The notes: generated by a model from the sequence alone, not told the origin. A DNA stretch of 64,000 nt from Pseudoflavitalea rhizosphaerae (GCF_003991355.1 NZ_RCSU01000003.1:1-64000), one strand, 5' to 3'; positions 48,035 through 58,120 are shown, counted from the stretch's first letter. Translations and numbers: made by a program.

Positions 48035-49468
48035 TCACTTGCCCTTGCCGAGAAAGAGGATGCGCAGGGTATGGAGCATGATCTTCAGATCGATGGCCAG
48101 CGAAACATTTTCGATATAAATCAAATCATATTTCATTCTCGTTACCATCTCTTCCACTGAGCTGGCATATCCGAATTGCACCATTCCCCAGGAAGTGAGG
48201 CCCGGCTTCACTTTCAGCAGGTAATTATAATAGGGCGTTTCTTGCTGGATCTTGCGGATATAATACTCTCTTTCAGGTCTTGGTCCTACCAGGCTCATAT
48301 CGCCTTTGAGGATATTCCATAGTTGTGGCAGTTCATCTACACGCCACTTGCGCATGATCCTGCCCCAGGAAGTGATCCTTGGATCATCGGTATCGGACAG
48401 TTGCGGTCCATTGGCTTCAGCATGATTGAACATGCTCCTGAATTTGAAAATATGGAATCTTCTCCCTCTGTACCCTACCCGTTCCTGTGAGTAGATAACC
48501 GGACCGGGCGATGAAAGTTTTACCCTGATGGCAACATAGGCCAGGAAGGGGCTCAATAGAATAAGCCCGGAAATCGCCACCACAACATCCACCACGCGTT
48601 TGATATTCTGTTGCCATTCCGGCATCAGGTCTGTGCGGATATCGGAGAGCAGGGCGCCGGTGATATTGCTGGTTCGAACACTGCCGGAAAGGATGTCGAG
48701 CGTATCGGGAACGATCTTCACTTCCACATCTTTTTCGCTCAGCACTTCCACAATATGATTGATCTGTTGTTTTTCGTTCTTGTCTACCGCAATCACAACC
48801 AGCTTGATACCGCGCTGATCTATCACCTCACTCATATCCTTATACGAACCAAACTGCGGCAGGTATTCCCGGATACCGTTGGGCTCCTGCCCTGCCGCCA
48901 GGAACCCTTTGTAGTGGAAGCCGGCATTGGCAAGGCCTTCGCGGGTTTCCTTAAAGATCCTGGTGGCAACGGAATTGCCGCCTACGAGCAGGGTATTGAA
49001 ATGCACATTCCCGCGCAGGAGTTGTTGTCTTACCCGCGAAAGGATCACCAGACGGCCCACCCAGGTGAATAGTACCTGCACACCGATATAAGTGGCCAGC
49101 GCATTGTAGAAATAAGTATAGTGATGCTGGGGATCATTGATCACCAGGGCAAAAAAGATCAGCGTACAGCCAATGAGGGAACTGAGCACGGTCAATGCGA
49201 ACTCGCTCAGCCTTGATTTCCTGTAGAGAGACTGGTACGCCCCCAGCAAACCCTGGAATACAACCCACCCAATGGGGATGATCATCAATCCCAACCAGAA
49301 TCTGTCGTTCAGATAGATCTTGTTGTTGACGATGATATGCTCATTGAGAAAATACCTTCTGGCAAAGTAAAAAACGATCCACCCGAGTACGGCAGCAGTA
49401 TAATCACTTAGCAGGTACCAGGCACTGTGGATTGGTTTTTCTGATCCATTAAAAGGTTTAGGCAACAA
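48035..49468 (-). CDS. Undecaprenyl-phosphate sugar phosphotransferase (polyprenyl glycosylphosphotransferase)
   Basis: A 477-residue inner-membrane enzyme that starts a surface polysaccharide by moving a sugar phosphate onto undecaprenyl phosphate. It has four N-terminal membrane helices (about 15-135), a CoA-binding-like Rossmann domain (about 150-250), a fifth helix (about 290) and the bacterial sugar transferase domain with SPGPVIYSQERVGYRGRRF, FKFRSM and VDELPQLWNILKGDMSLVG ahead of PRPERE. Its start overlaps the end of the Gfo/Idh gene by 11 bases, so the two are translationally coupled. Confidence 0.94.
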   Translation of the reverse strand: MLPKPFNGSEKPIHSAWYLLSDYTAAVLGWIVFYFARRYFLNEHIIVNNKIYLNDRFWLGLMIIPIGWVVFQGLLGAYQSLYRKSRLSEFALTVLSSLIGCTLIFFALVINDPQHHYTYFYNALATYIGVQVLFTWVGRLVILSRVRQQLLRGNVHFNTLLVGGNSVATRIFKETREGLANAGFHYKGFLAAGQEPNGIREYLPQFGSYKDMSEVIDQRGIKLVVIAVDKNEKQQINHIVEVLSEKDVEVKIVPDTLDILSGSVRTSNITGALLSDIRTDLMPEWQQNIKRVVDVVVAISGLILLSPFLAYVAIRVKLSSPGPVIYSQERVGYRGRRFHIFKFRSMFNHAEANGPQLSDTDDPRITSWGRIMRKWRVDELPQLWNILKGDMSLVGPRPEREYYIRKIQQETPYYNYLLKVKPGLTSWGMVQFGYASSVEEMVTRMKYDLIYIENVSLAIDLKIMLHTLRILFLGKGK

Positions 49469-50432
49469 TACTGTTGTTTTTAATTTTCTGAAGTATTTGA
49501 TGCGCTACGTCCATTGCTCTGTAACCATCTACTTCAGACACACGTGTAGGTGTATTGCCCGCGATGGCATCGCGGAAAGATTCGAGCTCTTTTTTTATCG
49601 CATTAACTTCAGGTACTTGTGGGTTAATCACCGCGATGGTCCGTTTCCCGTGTGGTGTATCCAGCTCAAACGAGAAGGCATCCACATCCAGCGGGCTCTT
49701 GAGTTTGATCAGTTCGGATTTCTTGTTAAGGAAGTCAACACCAATATACGCATCTTTTTGGAACAAACGCATTTTACGCATCTTCTTCATAGAGATCCTG
49801 CTGGAAGTGAGGTTGGCAACACATCCGTTATTGAACTCGATCCTCACGTTGGCGATATCAGGTGTATCCGTCATAACGGCTACGCCGCTGGCGGAGATCA
49901 TCTTTACTTCACTCTTCACGAGATTGAGGATAATATCGATGTCGTGGATCATCAGGTCAAGGATCACGCTCACTTCCGTGCCACGGGGATTGAATTCCGC
50001 CAGGCGATGCACTTCAATGAACATGGGCTGCAGATCGAGACCGGAGAGGGAGAGGAAAGCAGGGTTGAACCTTTCAACATGCCCCACCTGGAACTTGATA
50101 TTGGACTCTTTCACCAGTTTCACCAGTTCACGCGCTTCATCCATGGTATTGGCCAGGGGCTTTTCCACAAATACATGCTTGCCTTTCCGGATAGCTTTTC
50201 TGCAGAGATCGAAATGGTAAGTGGTGGGTGCTACAATGTCTACGGCATCCACTGCATCCATCAGTAATTCAGGGTCCAGGAACCTGGGGATTTGATATTT
50301 TTCAGTTACTTGCTGTGCTGCATCATCTGAAGGGTCAAAAAAGCCTACCAGTTCTACATCCTTCATCTCCTTCCAGTTGTTCAGATGGAACTTACCCAGA
50401 TGGCCTACGCCGAAAACGCCTACCTTTAGCAT
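49458..50432 (-). CDS. Gfo/Idh/MocA-family oxidoreductase
   Basis: A 324-residue NAD(P)-dependent dehydrogenase. The Rossmann motif is KVGVFGVGHLGKFHL, the conserved lysine motif is GKHVFVEKPLANT, and the C-terminal Gfo/Idh domain includes VILDLMIHDIDIILNLV. Such enzymes act on sugars or nucleotide sugars. Overlap with the sugar transferase gene suggests it prepares a sugar precursor for the same glycan. Confidence 0.92.
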   Translation of the reverse strand: MLKVGVFGVGHLGKFHLNNWKEMKDVELVGFFDPSDDAAQQVTEKYQIPRFLDPELLMDAVDAVDIVAPTTYHFDLCRKAIRKGKHVFVEKPLANTMDEARELVKLVKESNIKFQVGHVERFNPAFLSLSGLDLQPMFIEVHRLAEFNPRGTEVSVILDLMIHDIDIILNLVKSEVKMISASGVAVMTDTPDIANVRIEFNNGCVANLTSSRISMKKMRKMRLFQKDAYIGVDFLNKKSELIKLKSPLDVDAFSFELDTPHGKRTIAVINPQVPEVNAIKKELESFRDAIAGNTPTRVSEVDGYRAMDVAHQILQKIKNNSIVA

Positions 50433-50536
50433 AATAAAAAATTAATTGTCAAAGATAAACGCTGTGGCCGTTTAGATAACGGTTTTTTATTACCACGCAG
50501 TATGCGGATGTGAATAACTCAGCACATTATGCCTGA

Positions 50537-51382
50537 TCAACGCACCAACTTTGAACGGGAAATATAAGCGGATGTGGGATGGTAGATAAACAGCACTGTT
50601 CCATCTTTGATCTCGTCTATCAACGGACGGCTGATATCTGTCGGCACTGCCGGACAACCCTGGCTTCTTCCAATATAACCCCGGCTGTTGATCCATGAGT
50701 CCGATACATAATCGGCGCCATGCACCACAATGGCCCTGCGGAAAGCAGCATCATTGATACCTTTTTCCATCCCCTGTAATTTCAGGGAATAGCCATTACT
50801 GCCGCGATAGGTTTGACCGGTTACATAGAAACCCAAACTGCTGGCATTACTTCTGGGCTTGTTGGAGAATACATTTGCGGACTCTCTTCCGGAGCGGTTC
50901 CCATGGGCCACCAGGCTATGGAAAAGTACCTGATAATTATTGAGGTCGATCACAAACAGGCGTTTTTCGCTGCTTGGCTTGGAGAAATCTGCTATAGAGA
51001 GGATATTATCGCGGATGAGGCCGGTCTTCTTCAGTTTTTCCATTCCATTAAGCGCCATCTGGAAAACTGTTCGGCTCAGTCCCTGCTCTTCGAGATGCAG
51101 GCTATCATACACCGCCATTTTGGAAAGGGACCAGGCAATGGCATGGTACTCGATACTTCCAATGGGGCTCGGAGCAAAGAAAATCTTTTTAGATAAAGGG
51201 GTTGATGCAGTTCCATCTGTTGTGAAAGGTACGAATGACCAGTGTAATACAATCAGAACGCCCAACACTGTGGCCCTAACCAATGTGGCCAGCCTTAACT
51301 TCTTCCTTGGTTTTTGCATGGACTCATTCCATTTTTTAGGGTAAAAAATCATGCGTGCTACTTCCGCATATTTTTCTATCAA
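50537..51382 (-). CDS. Murein L,D-transpeptidase catalytic-domain family protein
   Basis: A 281-residue protein with one N-terminal membrane or signal segment (about 28-50, LATLVRATVLGVLIVLHWSFV). The C-terminal domain (about 140-260) has the family features FVIDLNNYQVLFHSLVAHG, GSNGYSLKLQGMEKG, VVHGADYVSD and the catalytic SQGCPAVP (Cys near residue 242). It probably acts on peptidoglycan cross-links in the periplasm. Confidence 0.9.
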   Translation of the reverse strand: MIEKYAEVARMIFYPKKWNESMQKPRKKLRLATLVRATVLGVLIVLHWSFVPFTTDGTASTPLSKKIFFAPSPIGSIEYHAIAWSLSKMAVYDSLHLEEQGLSRTVFQMALNGMEKLKKTGLIRDNILSIADFSKPSSEKRLFVIDLNNYQVLFHSLVAHGNRSGRESANVFSNKPRSNASSLGFYVTGQTYRGSNGYSLKLQGMEKGINDAAFRRAIVVHGADYVSDSWINSRGYIGRSQGCPAVPTDISRPLIDEIKDGTVLFIYHPTSAYISRSKLVR

Positions 51383-51573
51383 CGGGATACCTGAAATAAA
51401 ATTGCCCTGGGATTATACAGAGCAATGCTGGATTTTTACTATTTGGACCCTGGCAAATGTACGGTATCCTGAAAAAAAATGCATCCCTGTGGCATTTTAA
51501 ATGCAGGCCGGATCAGGTTTTTAACATATCAATACAAAAACCAATTCGTAGAAAAATGGAAACCCGCCAGTTC

Positions 51574-52284
51574 TTATAAATTTTCCCCGATCAAAGTATA
51601 TAAAATATTGCGGTAATGCTCACTGCAGGGGAGTTCTGTTTCTCCGAGAAATACAGTTTTCCGGCTGACCGTATCCAGTTTACGGAGGGAAACAATATAG
51701 GAGCGGTGGATGCGGATAAAGCCGGTGGAAGGCAAACGGCTTTCGAAGTACTTCAGGCTTTGTAAAGTTACGATGGGCTTTCTGCTACCGGAAAGATGGA
51801 TACGCGTGTAATCTTTCAGGCCTTCGAGATAGATAATGTCCTCGTAAAAGATCTTCTGGATCTTGTGGGAGGTTTTGATAAAAATGAAATCTTCATTGGA
51901 GTTCAACTGCCGGTTGTTCTTGCGGAAGCTGATATATTCATATGCCTTGCTCACTGCGCCTACCAACCTGTCGAACGGTACAGGTTTCAGCAGGTAATCG
52001 ATAGCATCCAGTTCAAATCCTTCCACTGCAAATTCATTGTAGGCCGTAACGAAGATCACTGACGGTTTCCTTGGAAGTGTTTTGAGGAACTGGATCCCGG
52101 AAAGATCAGGCATCCTGATGTCCAGGAAAATGAGATCGATCTCTTCCTTGTCGAAATACGGCCTTGCTGCCATGGGCCCCTCACACCTGGCCACCAGCCT
52201 GAGATAGGGGATCTTCTGAATAAAGTCTTCCATCAGGTCCAGCGCCCAGGGTTCATCATCGATGATGAGGCAATTAATTTTCAT
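51574..52284 (-). CDS. LytTR-family response regulator
   Basis: A 236-residue regulator. The receiver domain (1-120) has the acidic pocket CLIIDDEPWAL, the phospho-acceptor Asp in DLIFLDIRMPDLSG and the Lys in YLLKPVPFDRL. The LytTR DNA-binding domain (about 140-236) has IFYEDIIYLEGLKDYTRIHL and FIRIHRSYIVSL. The start MKINCLIID overlaps the end of the histidine kinase gene by 11 bases, so the pair is translationally coupled. Confidence 0.95.
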   Translation of the reverse strand: MKINCLIIDDEPWALDLMEDFIQKIPYLRLVARCEGPMAARPYFDKEEIDLIFLDIRMPDLSGIQFLKTLPRKPSVIFVTAYNEFAVEGFELDAIDYLLKPVPFDRLVGAVSKAYEYISFRKNNRQLNSNEDFIFIKTSHKIQKIFYEDIIYLEGLKDYTRIHLSGSRKPIVTLQSLKYFESRLPSTGFIRIHRSYIVSLRKLDTVSRKTVFLGETELPCSEHYRNILYTLIGENL

Positions 52285-53704
52285 GGTCCAATTCGATTTT
52301 GAGGTTAACAATGTAGAGGGATTTATTGTCTACCACATCCAGCAGGTATCTGCCGGGATATAAAACATCCAGCCTTCTTTTTGCATTGATCAGTCCCACC
52401 CCTTCATACCCCGTCTGGCGCGAAGAGGTGATGGCATTGGAAACTGTGAGCAGCAGGCTATTGCCGATCACATCTATGTTGATCCTGATCTCGGAAGGAA
52501 TGGTATAACTCACGCCATGTTTAAATGCATTTTCGATATAAGTGATAAGGAGCAATGGTGCAATCAACAGGTTATCAGTATGGCCGGTAACATTATACCT
52601 GACTGTAACGTTTTTGGATAATCGAAGTTTTTGGAGATCGATATAGTTGCTGATATATTCAAGATCTTTCCTGAGTGTGATCTTTTCGGTACTGGTATCA
52701 TACAGCACATAACGCATGATCTGGCTGAACTTCAGGATGGAGTATTCTGTTTGTTCCGATTTTAGATGCGCCTGTGAATAGATGCTGTTGAGGGTATTGA
52801 AAAGGAAATGCGGATTGATCTGCAGTTTAAGAAAACTGAGCTCGGCATTCAGTCTTTCCGTTTCCAGTACTTTCTTCTGTTTTTCACTGATGAGCAGTGA
52901 ATTGGCCAGCTTGATGAATCCGCTGATCAGCAGAATGATGACGGCTGAAGTAAGTGTGTCCATCAGCAACATGGGCAAAGCCATCAGTGGAATTTCCGAT
53001 CCAAACAGTTTCATCACAGGCATATCGCCGGCAATGGCCAGTGTTCGCCCCATTGGCATGGCGGGGATTCCCAGAGAAAAACTGCGTTCAACAAAGCGTT
53101 CACGGCTTTGATCACCTGCAGGAACAGTGCGCGTGGTCAGCACTACCACAGTATCTTTCTCCTGGTCGGTGGATTTCCTGTATTCTATATTTTCCACGAA
53201 GCTTCCATCAGGCCCTACTCTTCTGATCACAGTGGTATCCCTGTTCACTGTAACAGAGCCTACCATTGGCGCCAGTTGCATTTTACCAACGGGGGAAAGA
53301 CGATGAAAGAAACGATTGGGCCCTGTTCTGATCACCATTCCAGCCTGTTTCCGGAACTTGTATTGAATGAAAGATTCCACCACCAGTTGCTGCAGGCAGA
53401 TCACGAGCAAGCAACCGAGTATGGTAAGGAAATATTTTCCATATTGTTTTTTCTGAAAGAATCTTGGAATGAGAAAATAATAATGAAAATAGAAAAGAAG
53501 AATAAGGAACACTTTGTTGATCACTTCCCTGTACAGGAAAAAAGTATCGAGGATCTCGATGCGGTAGATCAGCAAAGGCAGCGTGAGGAAAAGCCCCCAT
53601 CCCAGGATATGCAAAGAAATGATAAGCAGACGATGCACCACCGTTTTAGCGGGTTTGAATCCTAACACGTAGGCAAAAACATCCAGCGCACTGTCTTTTC
53701 TCAT
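52274..53704 (-). CDS. LytS-type sensor histidine kinase
   Basis: A 476-residue inner-membrane kinase. It has several N-terminal membrane helices (about 25-45, 60-75, 90-110), a periplasmic loop (about 115-225), another pair of helices (about 230-270), the His_kinase motif FLKLQINPHFLFNTLNSIYS with the phospho-His, and a HATPase domain ending GVGLINAKRRLDVLYPG. It phosphorylates the LytTR regulator encoded next. The signal is unknown. Confidence 0.93.
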   Translation of the reverse strand: MRKDSALDVFAYVLGFKPAKTVVHRLLIISLHILGWGLFLTLPLLIYRIEILDTFFLYREVINKVFLILLFYFHYYFLIPRFFQKKQYGKYFLTILGCLLVICLQQLVVESFIQYKFRKQAGMVIRTGPNRFFHRLSPVGKMQLAPMVGSVTVNRDTTVIRRVGPDGSFVENIEYRKSTDQEKDTVVVLTTRTVPAGDQSRERFVERSFSLGIPAMPMGRTLAIAGDMPVMKLFGSEIPLMALPMLLMDTLTSAVIILLISGFIKLANSLLISEKQKKVLETERLNAELSFLKLQINPHFLFNTLNSIYSQAHLKSEQTEYSILKFSQIMRYVLYDTSTEKITLRKDLEYISNYIDLQKLRLSKNVTVRYNVTGHTDNLLIAPLLLITYIENAFKHGVSYTIPSEIRINIDVIGNSLLLTVSNAITSSRQTGYEGVGLINAKRRLDVLYPGRYLLDVVDNKSLYIVNLKIELDHEN

Positions 53705-53800
53705 TGTTTAATTGAGCCGCCAAATTAGCGAGGCGCTGCATGCAAAACATTGCAGCGCCTCGCAAACCGGCTATTTTATCTTAACTATAACAATTACGGT

Positions 53801-54838
53801 TTAATAGTTGTCGTTGTCGTCCTGTTCATCAAATGGTTTTAACTCGAACATATTGTCGAAGATCTCGGAGCCGCTGCGGCCGGTGAGCAGAAAACCCCTG
53901 TCTTTCAGTGTGAAGCCTACAGCACCTTCGCGGGCAGTTCCTTCGAAGGATGTTTTCTTTGTCCAGAGATCATTGGTGGCATCATACTCCCAGGTATCAG
54001 AGATCAGTGATCCGGCGCGGCCTGTAGCCAGGTACACTTTTGTTCCCATGGTGAAAGCTACTGCTCCGTAACGGGCAATATTGGCATAATCATCGTCATA
54101 ACTTTCGTCACTTACATTAGTGAGCTTGCGGAGATCAGTCCAGGCGCCCTGTCCGCTGTTGCCGGTTGGATCAAACGATTGCAAATCATTCAATGCTTCG
54201 CCATTATTGTTACCACTGCATACATAGGCTTTGCCATTTATGACAAAAGCCACGGCCTGTGAACGTTTTCGTCCGCGAATACTGGCTTTTTCCGTCCAGC
54301 TTTTATCAGAAGGATTGAACTCCCAGCAATCAGACATGGCGCTGGTATTGTATCCGGTAGCGATATAACCTTTATCATTAACCGTAAATGCCACTGCATT
54401 GCGACGGGGATCCCCGGGGAAGGGATCGAGCTCTGTCCATTTGTCGAGCGCCGGATCATATTCCCAGAAATCATTCAGCATTTTATTGGCGGGGCCATTG
54501 AATCCGCAGGCTATATAGGCTTTACCCCCAACAGCAAAAGCCACAGCACCACGGCGCATCTCGCCGGGAAAGTCGGCCACTGGTTCCCAGTAGCCGAAGT
54601 CGAGGTCCAGTCTGTAAAACTTATTGCTGTACTGGGCATTCGTTGCAAAAAGCCCTGTTCCCACATACGCTTTGTTGCCTATCACAAATGAAACCGCTTC
54701 ACTCCTGGGATCACCCCTGAAATCTTCGCTGCGCACCCAGTTACCGACCAGGTCGGAATCATCGTCGGAGCTGTTTTTGGAGCAGGCAGATAGCATGAAC
54801 AGAGAAGAAAGAATGATCAGGAAAACCGGATGTTTCAT
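53801..54838 (-). CDS. Kelch-repeat lipoprotein (beta-propeller)
   Basis: A 345-residue lipoprotein; the signal ends LSAC with the lipidated Cys near residue 19, followed by an Asp/Ser-rich linker. About six Kelch repeats follow, each with the pattern AVAFxxGxKAYxxxG...DFWEYDPxxxxWTE. The propeller probably binds a surface ligand or protein. The start MKHPVFLI is preferred; the open frame extends 13 codons upstream. Confidence 0.9.
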   Translation of the reverse strand: MKHPVFLIILSSLFMLSACSKNSSDDDSDLVGNWVRSEDFRGDPRSEAVSFVIGNKAYVGTGLFATNAQYSNKFYRLDLDFGYWEPVADFPGEMRRGAVAFAVGGKAYIACGFNGPANKMLNDFWEYDPALDKWTELDPFPGDPRRNAVAFTVNDKGYIATGYNTSAMSDCWEFNPSDKSWTEKASIRGRKRSQAVAFVINGKAYVCSGNNNGEALNDLQSFDPTGNSGQGAWTDLRKLTNVSDESYDDDYANIARYGAVAFTMGTKVYLATGRAGSLISDTWEYDATNDLWTKKTSFEGTAREGAVGFTLKDRGFLLTGRSGSEIFDNMFELKPFDEQDDNDNY

Positions 54839-54904
54839 TTGAATAAATTTTGCACAAAGTATCTGGGTGGGGCGCAAACAATATGATAAAATAGATGGAG
54901 GGTG

Positions 54905-55149
54905 GAATGAAATCGACTAAAAGGGTGATTTTGTCTTTTATGGGCGGGCAAAGAAGGGGTGGGTTTGTGCGGGCTGTGAAACAAACCAACGCTTTTTTTT
55001 ATTTATTGGGCGGTGGTTGGTGGGATGGGCGGTGGTGCTGAGATATGCTGTGGAGCTTTTGTTTCGAAGGCCCGCACAAACCCACCCACTTCTTTGCATG
55101 GCACTCTGAAAAGGCGAAAGAAAAATCACCCTTTTAGTCGATTTCATTC
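54905..55149. repeat. Large inverted-repeat element, copy 2
   Basis: A 245-bp element with arms at 54905-54974 and 55070-55149. The outermost 28 bases of each arm are perfect inverse copies (starting GAATGAAATCGAC), and the inner ends match again (TGGGTTTGTGCGGGC). The loop contains GAAACAAACCAACGC, related to the element at 43471-43661. It could form a very long hairpin. The open frames across it look spurious. Confidence 0.75.
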
Positions 55150-55360
55150 TTGAGAGGGGGAAGAGGGAACGGGTGCGACAGTAAGAGTAAATGATCATTT
55201 TTTTTTGAGCAGGTGGTTAATTAGTGAGGGTTGGGAATGAGGCAGGAGATAGTGGCCGGGTGTGAATTCGGAGATAGAAAATGGAATTCTGCCGATTTAA
55301 TTGCGGGGCTGATATATAATAACAAAATGCACCAAATGGTGGCGGATATATTGCGCACAA

Positions 55361-56716
55361 ATGAACAACCCAGGAATGATCACGCATATTTACACCCCTC
55401 GCAATATTTGTTGGCTCATTGTTTTTTGCGGGTTGGGTATTGTGGCTTGCCAGAAAAAAGAAATACAGTTCGGGACCGGAATGCAGGATAGTTTTACGAG
55501 GCTCATTACAGTGGATACTTTTACACCTTTTCTTTCTACGGTTGTGCTGGACTCATTCCCCACTTCGGGGACCACTGTGCTTTTCGTAGGCAGAACGGAA
55601 GATCCGATCATGGGGCCAACCATCGCCCAAACCTTCTTCCAGCTTGGATTACCAGCCGCTGCACAAAATGCGGAAATTCCGGACGATGCAGTGTATGATT
55701 CGCTGGTGCTGGTACTGAAACCAAATAATTCATGGTATGGCGATACTTCAAAACCAATTTCTTTCACTGCGTTTGAAATGTCGGAACAGGCGGACTATAC
55801 CTATTCAAACAGGATCTGGAATACCAGCAGCTTTGGCTGGTTGCCTCCTGCCCTTTCCACAGTGAACCGGACGATCAGCCCGGCCAGGGATTCGCTGGAA
55901 TTGAAGATCAGGGATGATAAAGGATCGGAAATGTTCCAGAAAATACGGGATAAAGATGCTGCTTTTCAGGACGTGGATTCCTGGCTCAACTATTTCAAGG
56001 GCATCACCATCAAAAGCAATGCAGGTGATAACGGCGCCGTGTATTCGTTCAAAACAGACAGCGCTACGGTGATGCGCATGCACTATCATACCACCTGGCC
56101 GTATTTCGAAAAACATACTATCGACTTCTACCTCACCCGCAATGAATACCAGTTCAACCAGATCCTCATCAACAGGACCGGCACCCCGCTGGAAAAAAAG
56201 AACGACGGACAGGAAGAATATTTTCCTGATGAAACACATCCTTTTGCATTTTCACAAACAGGCACAGGCGTAATGCTCAAAGTGAAATTCCCCAGCCTGC
56301 AGGACATCAAGACCCTCGGCAAGACCATTAAATTACTGCAGGCAATCCTGGTGCTGAAACCTATAGAAGGAAGTTTCGAACAGTACACTTTTCCACTTTG
56401 CTCCAGCCTTAACATGGCGCAGACAAATGCCACCAATATCATCGGAGACCAGATGACTGATGTAACGGGGCAGAACACACTATCTGCTACTCCTTACATC
56501 GATGAGGCATACAGAATGAATACCAATTACAGTTTTGATATCACACATTATATCTCCTACCTGCTCTCATTGAACAACAGTGCGGAAATGGGCATGTTTG
56601 CGCTGGAAGAAAGTCCAGGTTCCGCCACCCGCCTCAACCGGGCAGTGATCGGTAACAGGCAGAACCAACAGTATACCTCCCAACTCAAACTCACGCTTTT
56701 GACCACTACTGAATAA
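55361..56716 (+). CDS. DUF4270-family lipoprotein
   Basis: A 451-residue protein with a lipoprotein signal (hydrophobic stretch ending GIVAC, Cys near residue 30). The body matches the Bacteroidota DUF4270 pattern: an early TVDTFTPFLSTVVLDS, then VLFVGRTEDPIMGPTIAQTF, a DAVYDSLVLVL strand and a C-terminal QYTSQLKLTLLTT. The function of the family is unknown. It is followed 7 bases later by a porin-like gene, suggesting joint surface assembly. An ATG at codon 6 is an alternative start. Confidence 0.88.
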   Translation: MNNPGMITHIYTPRNICWLIVFCGLGIVACQKKEIQFGTGMQDSFTRLITVDTFTPFLSTVVLDSFPTSGTTVLFVGRTEDPIMGPTIAQTFFQLGLPAAAQNAEIPDDAVYDSLVLVLKPNNSWYGDTSKPISFTAFEMSEQADYTYSNRIWNTSSFGWLPPALSTVNRTISPARDSLELKIRDDKGSEMFQKIRDKDAAFQDVDSWLNYFKGITIKSNAGDNGAVYSFKTDSATVMRMHYHTTWPYFEKHTIDFYLTRNEYQFNQILINRTGTPLEKKNDGQEEYFPDETHPFAFSQTGTGVMLKVKFPSLQDIKTLGKTIKLLQAILVLKPIEGSFEQYTFPLCSSLNMAQTNATNIIGDQMTDVTGQNTLSATPYIDEAYRMNTNYSFDITHYISYLLSLNNSAEMGMFALEESPGSATRLNRAVIGNRQNQQYTSQLKLTLLTTTE

Positions 56717-56723
56717 ACTGATT

Positions 56724-57974
56724 ATGCAATACAGAATTATTGTACTAACTATATTTTCTTTAATTGTTGTTGCTTCACAGGCGCAAAGCATCAACTCCCC
56801 CTACTCCACTTATGGCATCGGGGATATCGAGCACAGGTATTACGATAAAACAGCGGGCATTGCCAATGCAGGTACAGCCCTCATGAGCAACCCATTCCAC
56901 CTGCTTAACAAGAACCCGGCTTCCATTGCCGGACTGGAAAGAAGCGTATTACTGGGCAATGCCACTTTTGTTGGTAAAACTGTTAGCTATGCTGGTAATT
57001 CCATCACCAGCGATAATAATACAGGCCGCGATATCTTCATCAAGAATTTTTCGGTGGCTATCAAACTGAATAAATTCTGGACCTCAGGCGTCAGTCTTAT
57101 GCCCTACAGCTACGTGAATTATTCCTATCGTTCCAAACTCAATATCGAAGGCTCAACAGAAACCTATGATGCATTGTATGAAGGAGACGGCGGCGTTTAC
57201 AGCGTCAGCTGGAACAATGCTATCAATGCAGGCAAGCATCTGGCGCTGGGAGTTCGTACATCACTGCTCACCGGATCTGTGAACCAGACAGAATCTTTAC
57301 AAACTGCCTATGCAGAGGACCCCATCGAAACCAAAAGAAAGGATTATTACAACAAATTCAGATTCGAATACGGCGCTATTTACTCCGGCAAACTGGGTAA
57401 GAGCTGGCAGTATGCACTGGGTGGAAAATTCTCGGCCAAAACAGATCTTGACAGGGAAAAAAGTGTAAAAATAGAACAAGGTAATACTGTCATTCGCAAC
57501 GAGGAAGTGATTGCCAAAGATCATTTCACATTGCCCATGACTTTCGATCTGGGACTGGCGCTTACCAGTAAAGGCCGGACCACTTATACCGTGGATTATA
57601 CCTACCAGGACTGGGCGGCTAACCGTGTACGTGGTTCCAACTGGAGCACCATCAATTCCTACAGGATCGCTGCAGGCGTGCAGATGTCCAACATAGTGGA
57701 ACAATGGAATATGAAATTCGAGAAAAGTTATATGCAGGTTGGCGGATATTTCAACAGGAGCTATCTGCGCGTGAACAATACGCCAATCGATGAAGTGGGC
57801 GCCACCATAGGATATGGCGGATACCTGAGTGGCAAGATGAGTTATGGACTGGCGCTGGAAGCGGGCCGCAGGGGCACCGTTGCCAATAACCTGATCAAAG
57901 AAACGTTTGTGCAACTGAGCTTCCGTTTTTCTTTCCGGGAATTCCTGTACAGTAAAGGAAGAAAGTATGATTAG
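56724..57974 (+). CDS. Outer-membrane beta-barrel protein (porin / FadL-like)
   Basis: A 416-residue exported protein. The signal peptide ends VASQAQ (about residue 20), followed by SINSPYSTYGIGD, the start seen in Bacteroidota barrel proteins. About fourteen amphipathic strands follow, with a C-terminal strand FVQLSFRFSFREFLY. A GTALMSNPFHLLNKNPASIAGL segment resembles the N-terminal hatch region of FadL-type transport proteins. It is probably co-transcribed with the DUF4270 gene. The cargo is unknown. Confidence 0.82.
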   Translation: MQYRIIVLTIFSLIVVASQAQSINSPYSTYGIGDIEHRYYDKTAGIANAGTALMSNPFHLLNKNPASIAGLERSVLLGNATFVGKTVSYAGNSITSDNNTGRDIFIKNFSVAIKLNKFWTSGVSLMPYSYVNYSYRSKLNIEGSTETYDALYEGDGGVYSVSWNNAINAGKHLALGVRTSLLTGSVNQTESLQTAYAEDPIETKRKDYYNKFRFEYGAIYSGKLGKSWQYALGGKFSAKTDLDREKSVKIEQGNTVIRNEEVIAKDHFTLPMTFDLGLALTSKGRTTYTVDYTYQDWAANRVRGSNWSTINSYRIAAGVQMSNIVEQWNMKFEKSYMQVGGYFNRSYLRVNNTPIDEVGATIGYGGYLSGKMSYGLALEAGRRGTVANNLIKETFVQLSFRFSFREFLYSKGRKYD

Positions 57975-57980
57975 AGCAGG

Positions 57981-58054
57981 GTGTTGCCAGTCGCTCGCCT
58001 CCGGCGAACACCGCGTCGCCGGAGGCGACTAAATACAAGTCAGACTGGCAACAC
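57981..58054. repeat. GC-rich palindromic interspersed element, copy C
   Basis: A 74-bp copy bounded by a perfect 12-bp inverted repeat (GTGTTGCCAGTC / GACTGGCAACAC). The interior has CGCCTCCGGCGA and CGTCGCCGGAGGCGAC palindromes and the AAATACAAGT core shared with copies A and B. It starts 7 bases after the porin-like gene stops. Confidence 0.7.
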
Positions 58055-58068
58055 GCTGATGAAAAAGT

Positions 58069-58099
58069 AAAAACCCCATAGCCATTGCTACGGGGTTTT
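58069..58099. terminator. Bidirectional intrinsic terminator
   Basis: The stem CCCC-a-TAGC/GCTA-c-GGGG with a CATT loop is flanked by an A run on the left and TTTT on the right, so it can act on both strands. It separates the convergent porin-like gene and ppsA. Confidence 0.85.
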
Positions 58100-58120
58100 G
58101 TACATTATTGTATGATTCGC

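Noticed and set aside
54938-55198. 86-codon frame on the minus strand
   Set aside because: It lies across the large inverted-repeat element and is most likely a by-product of that repeat.
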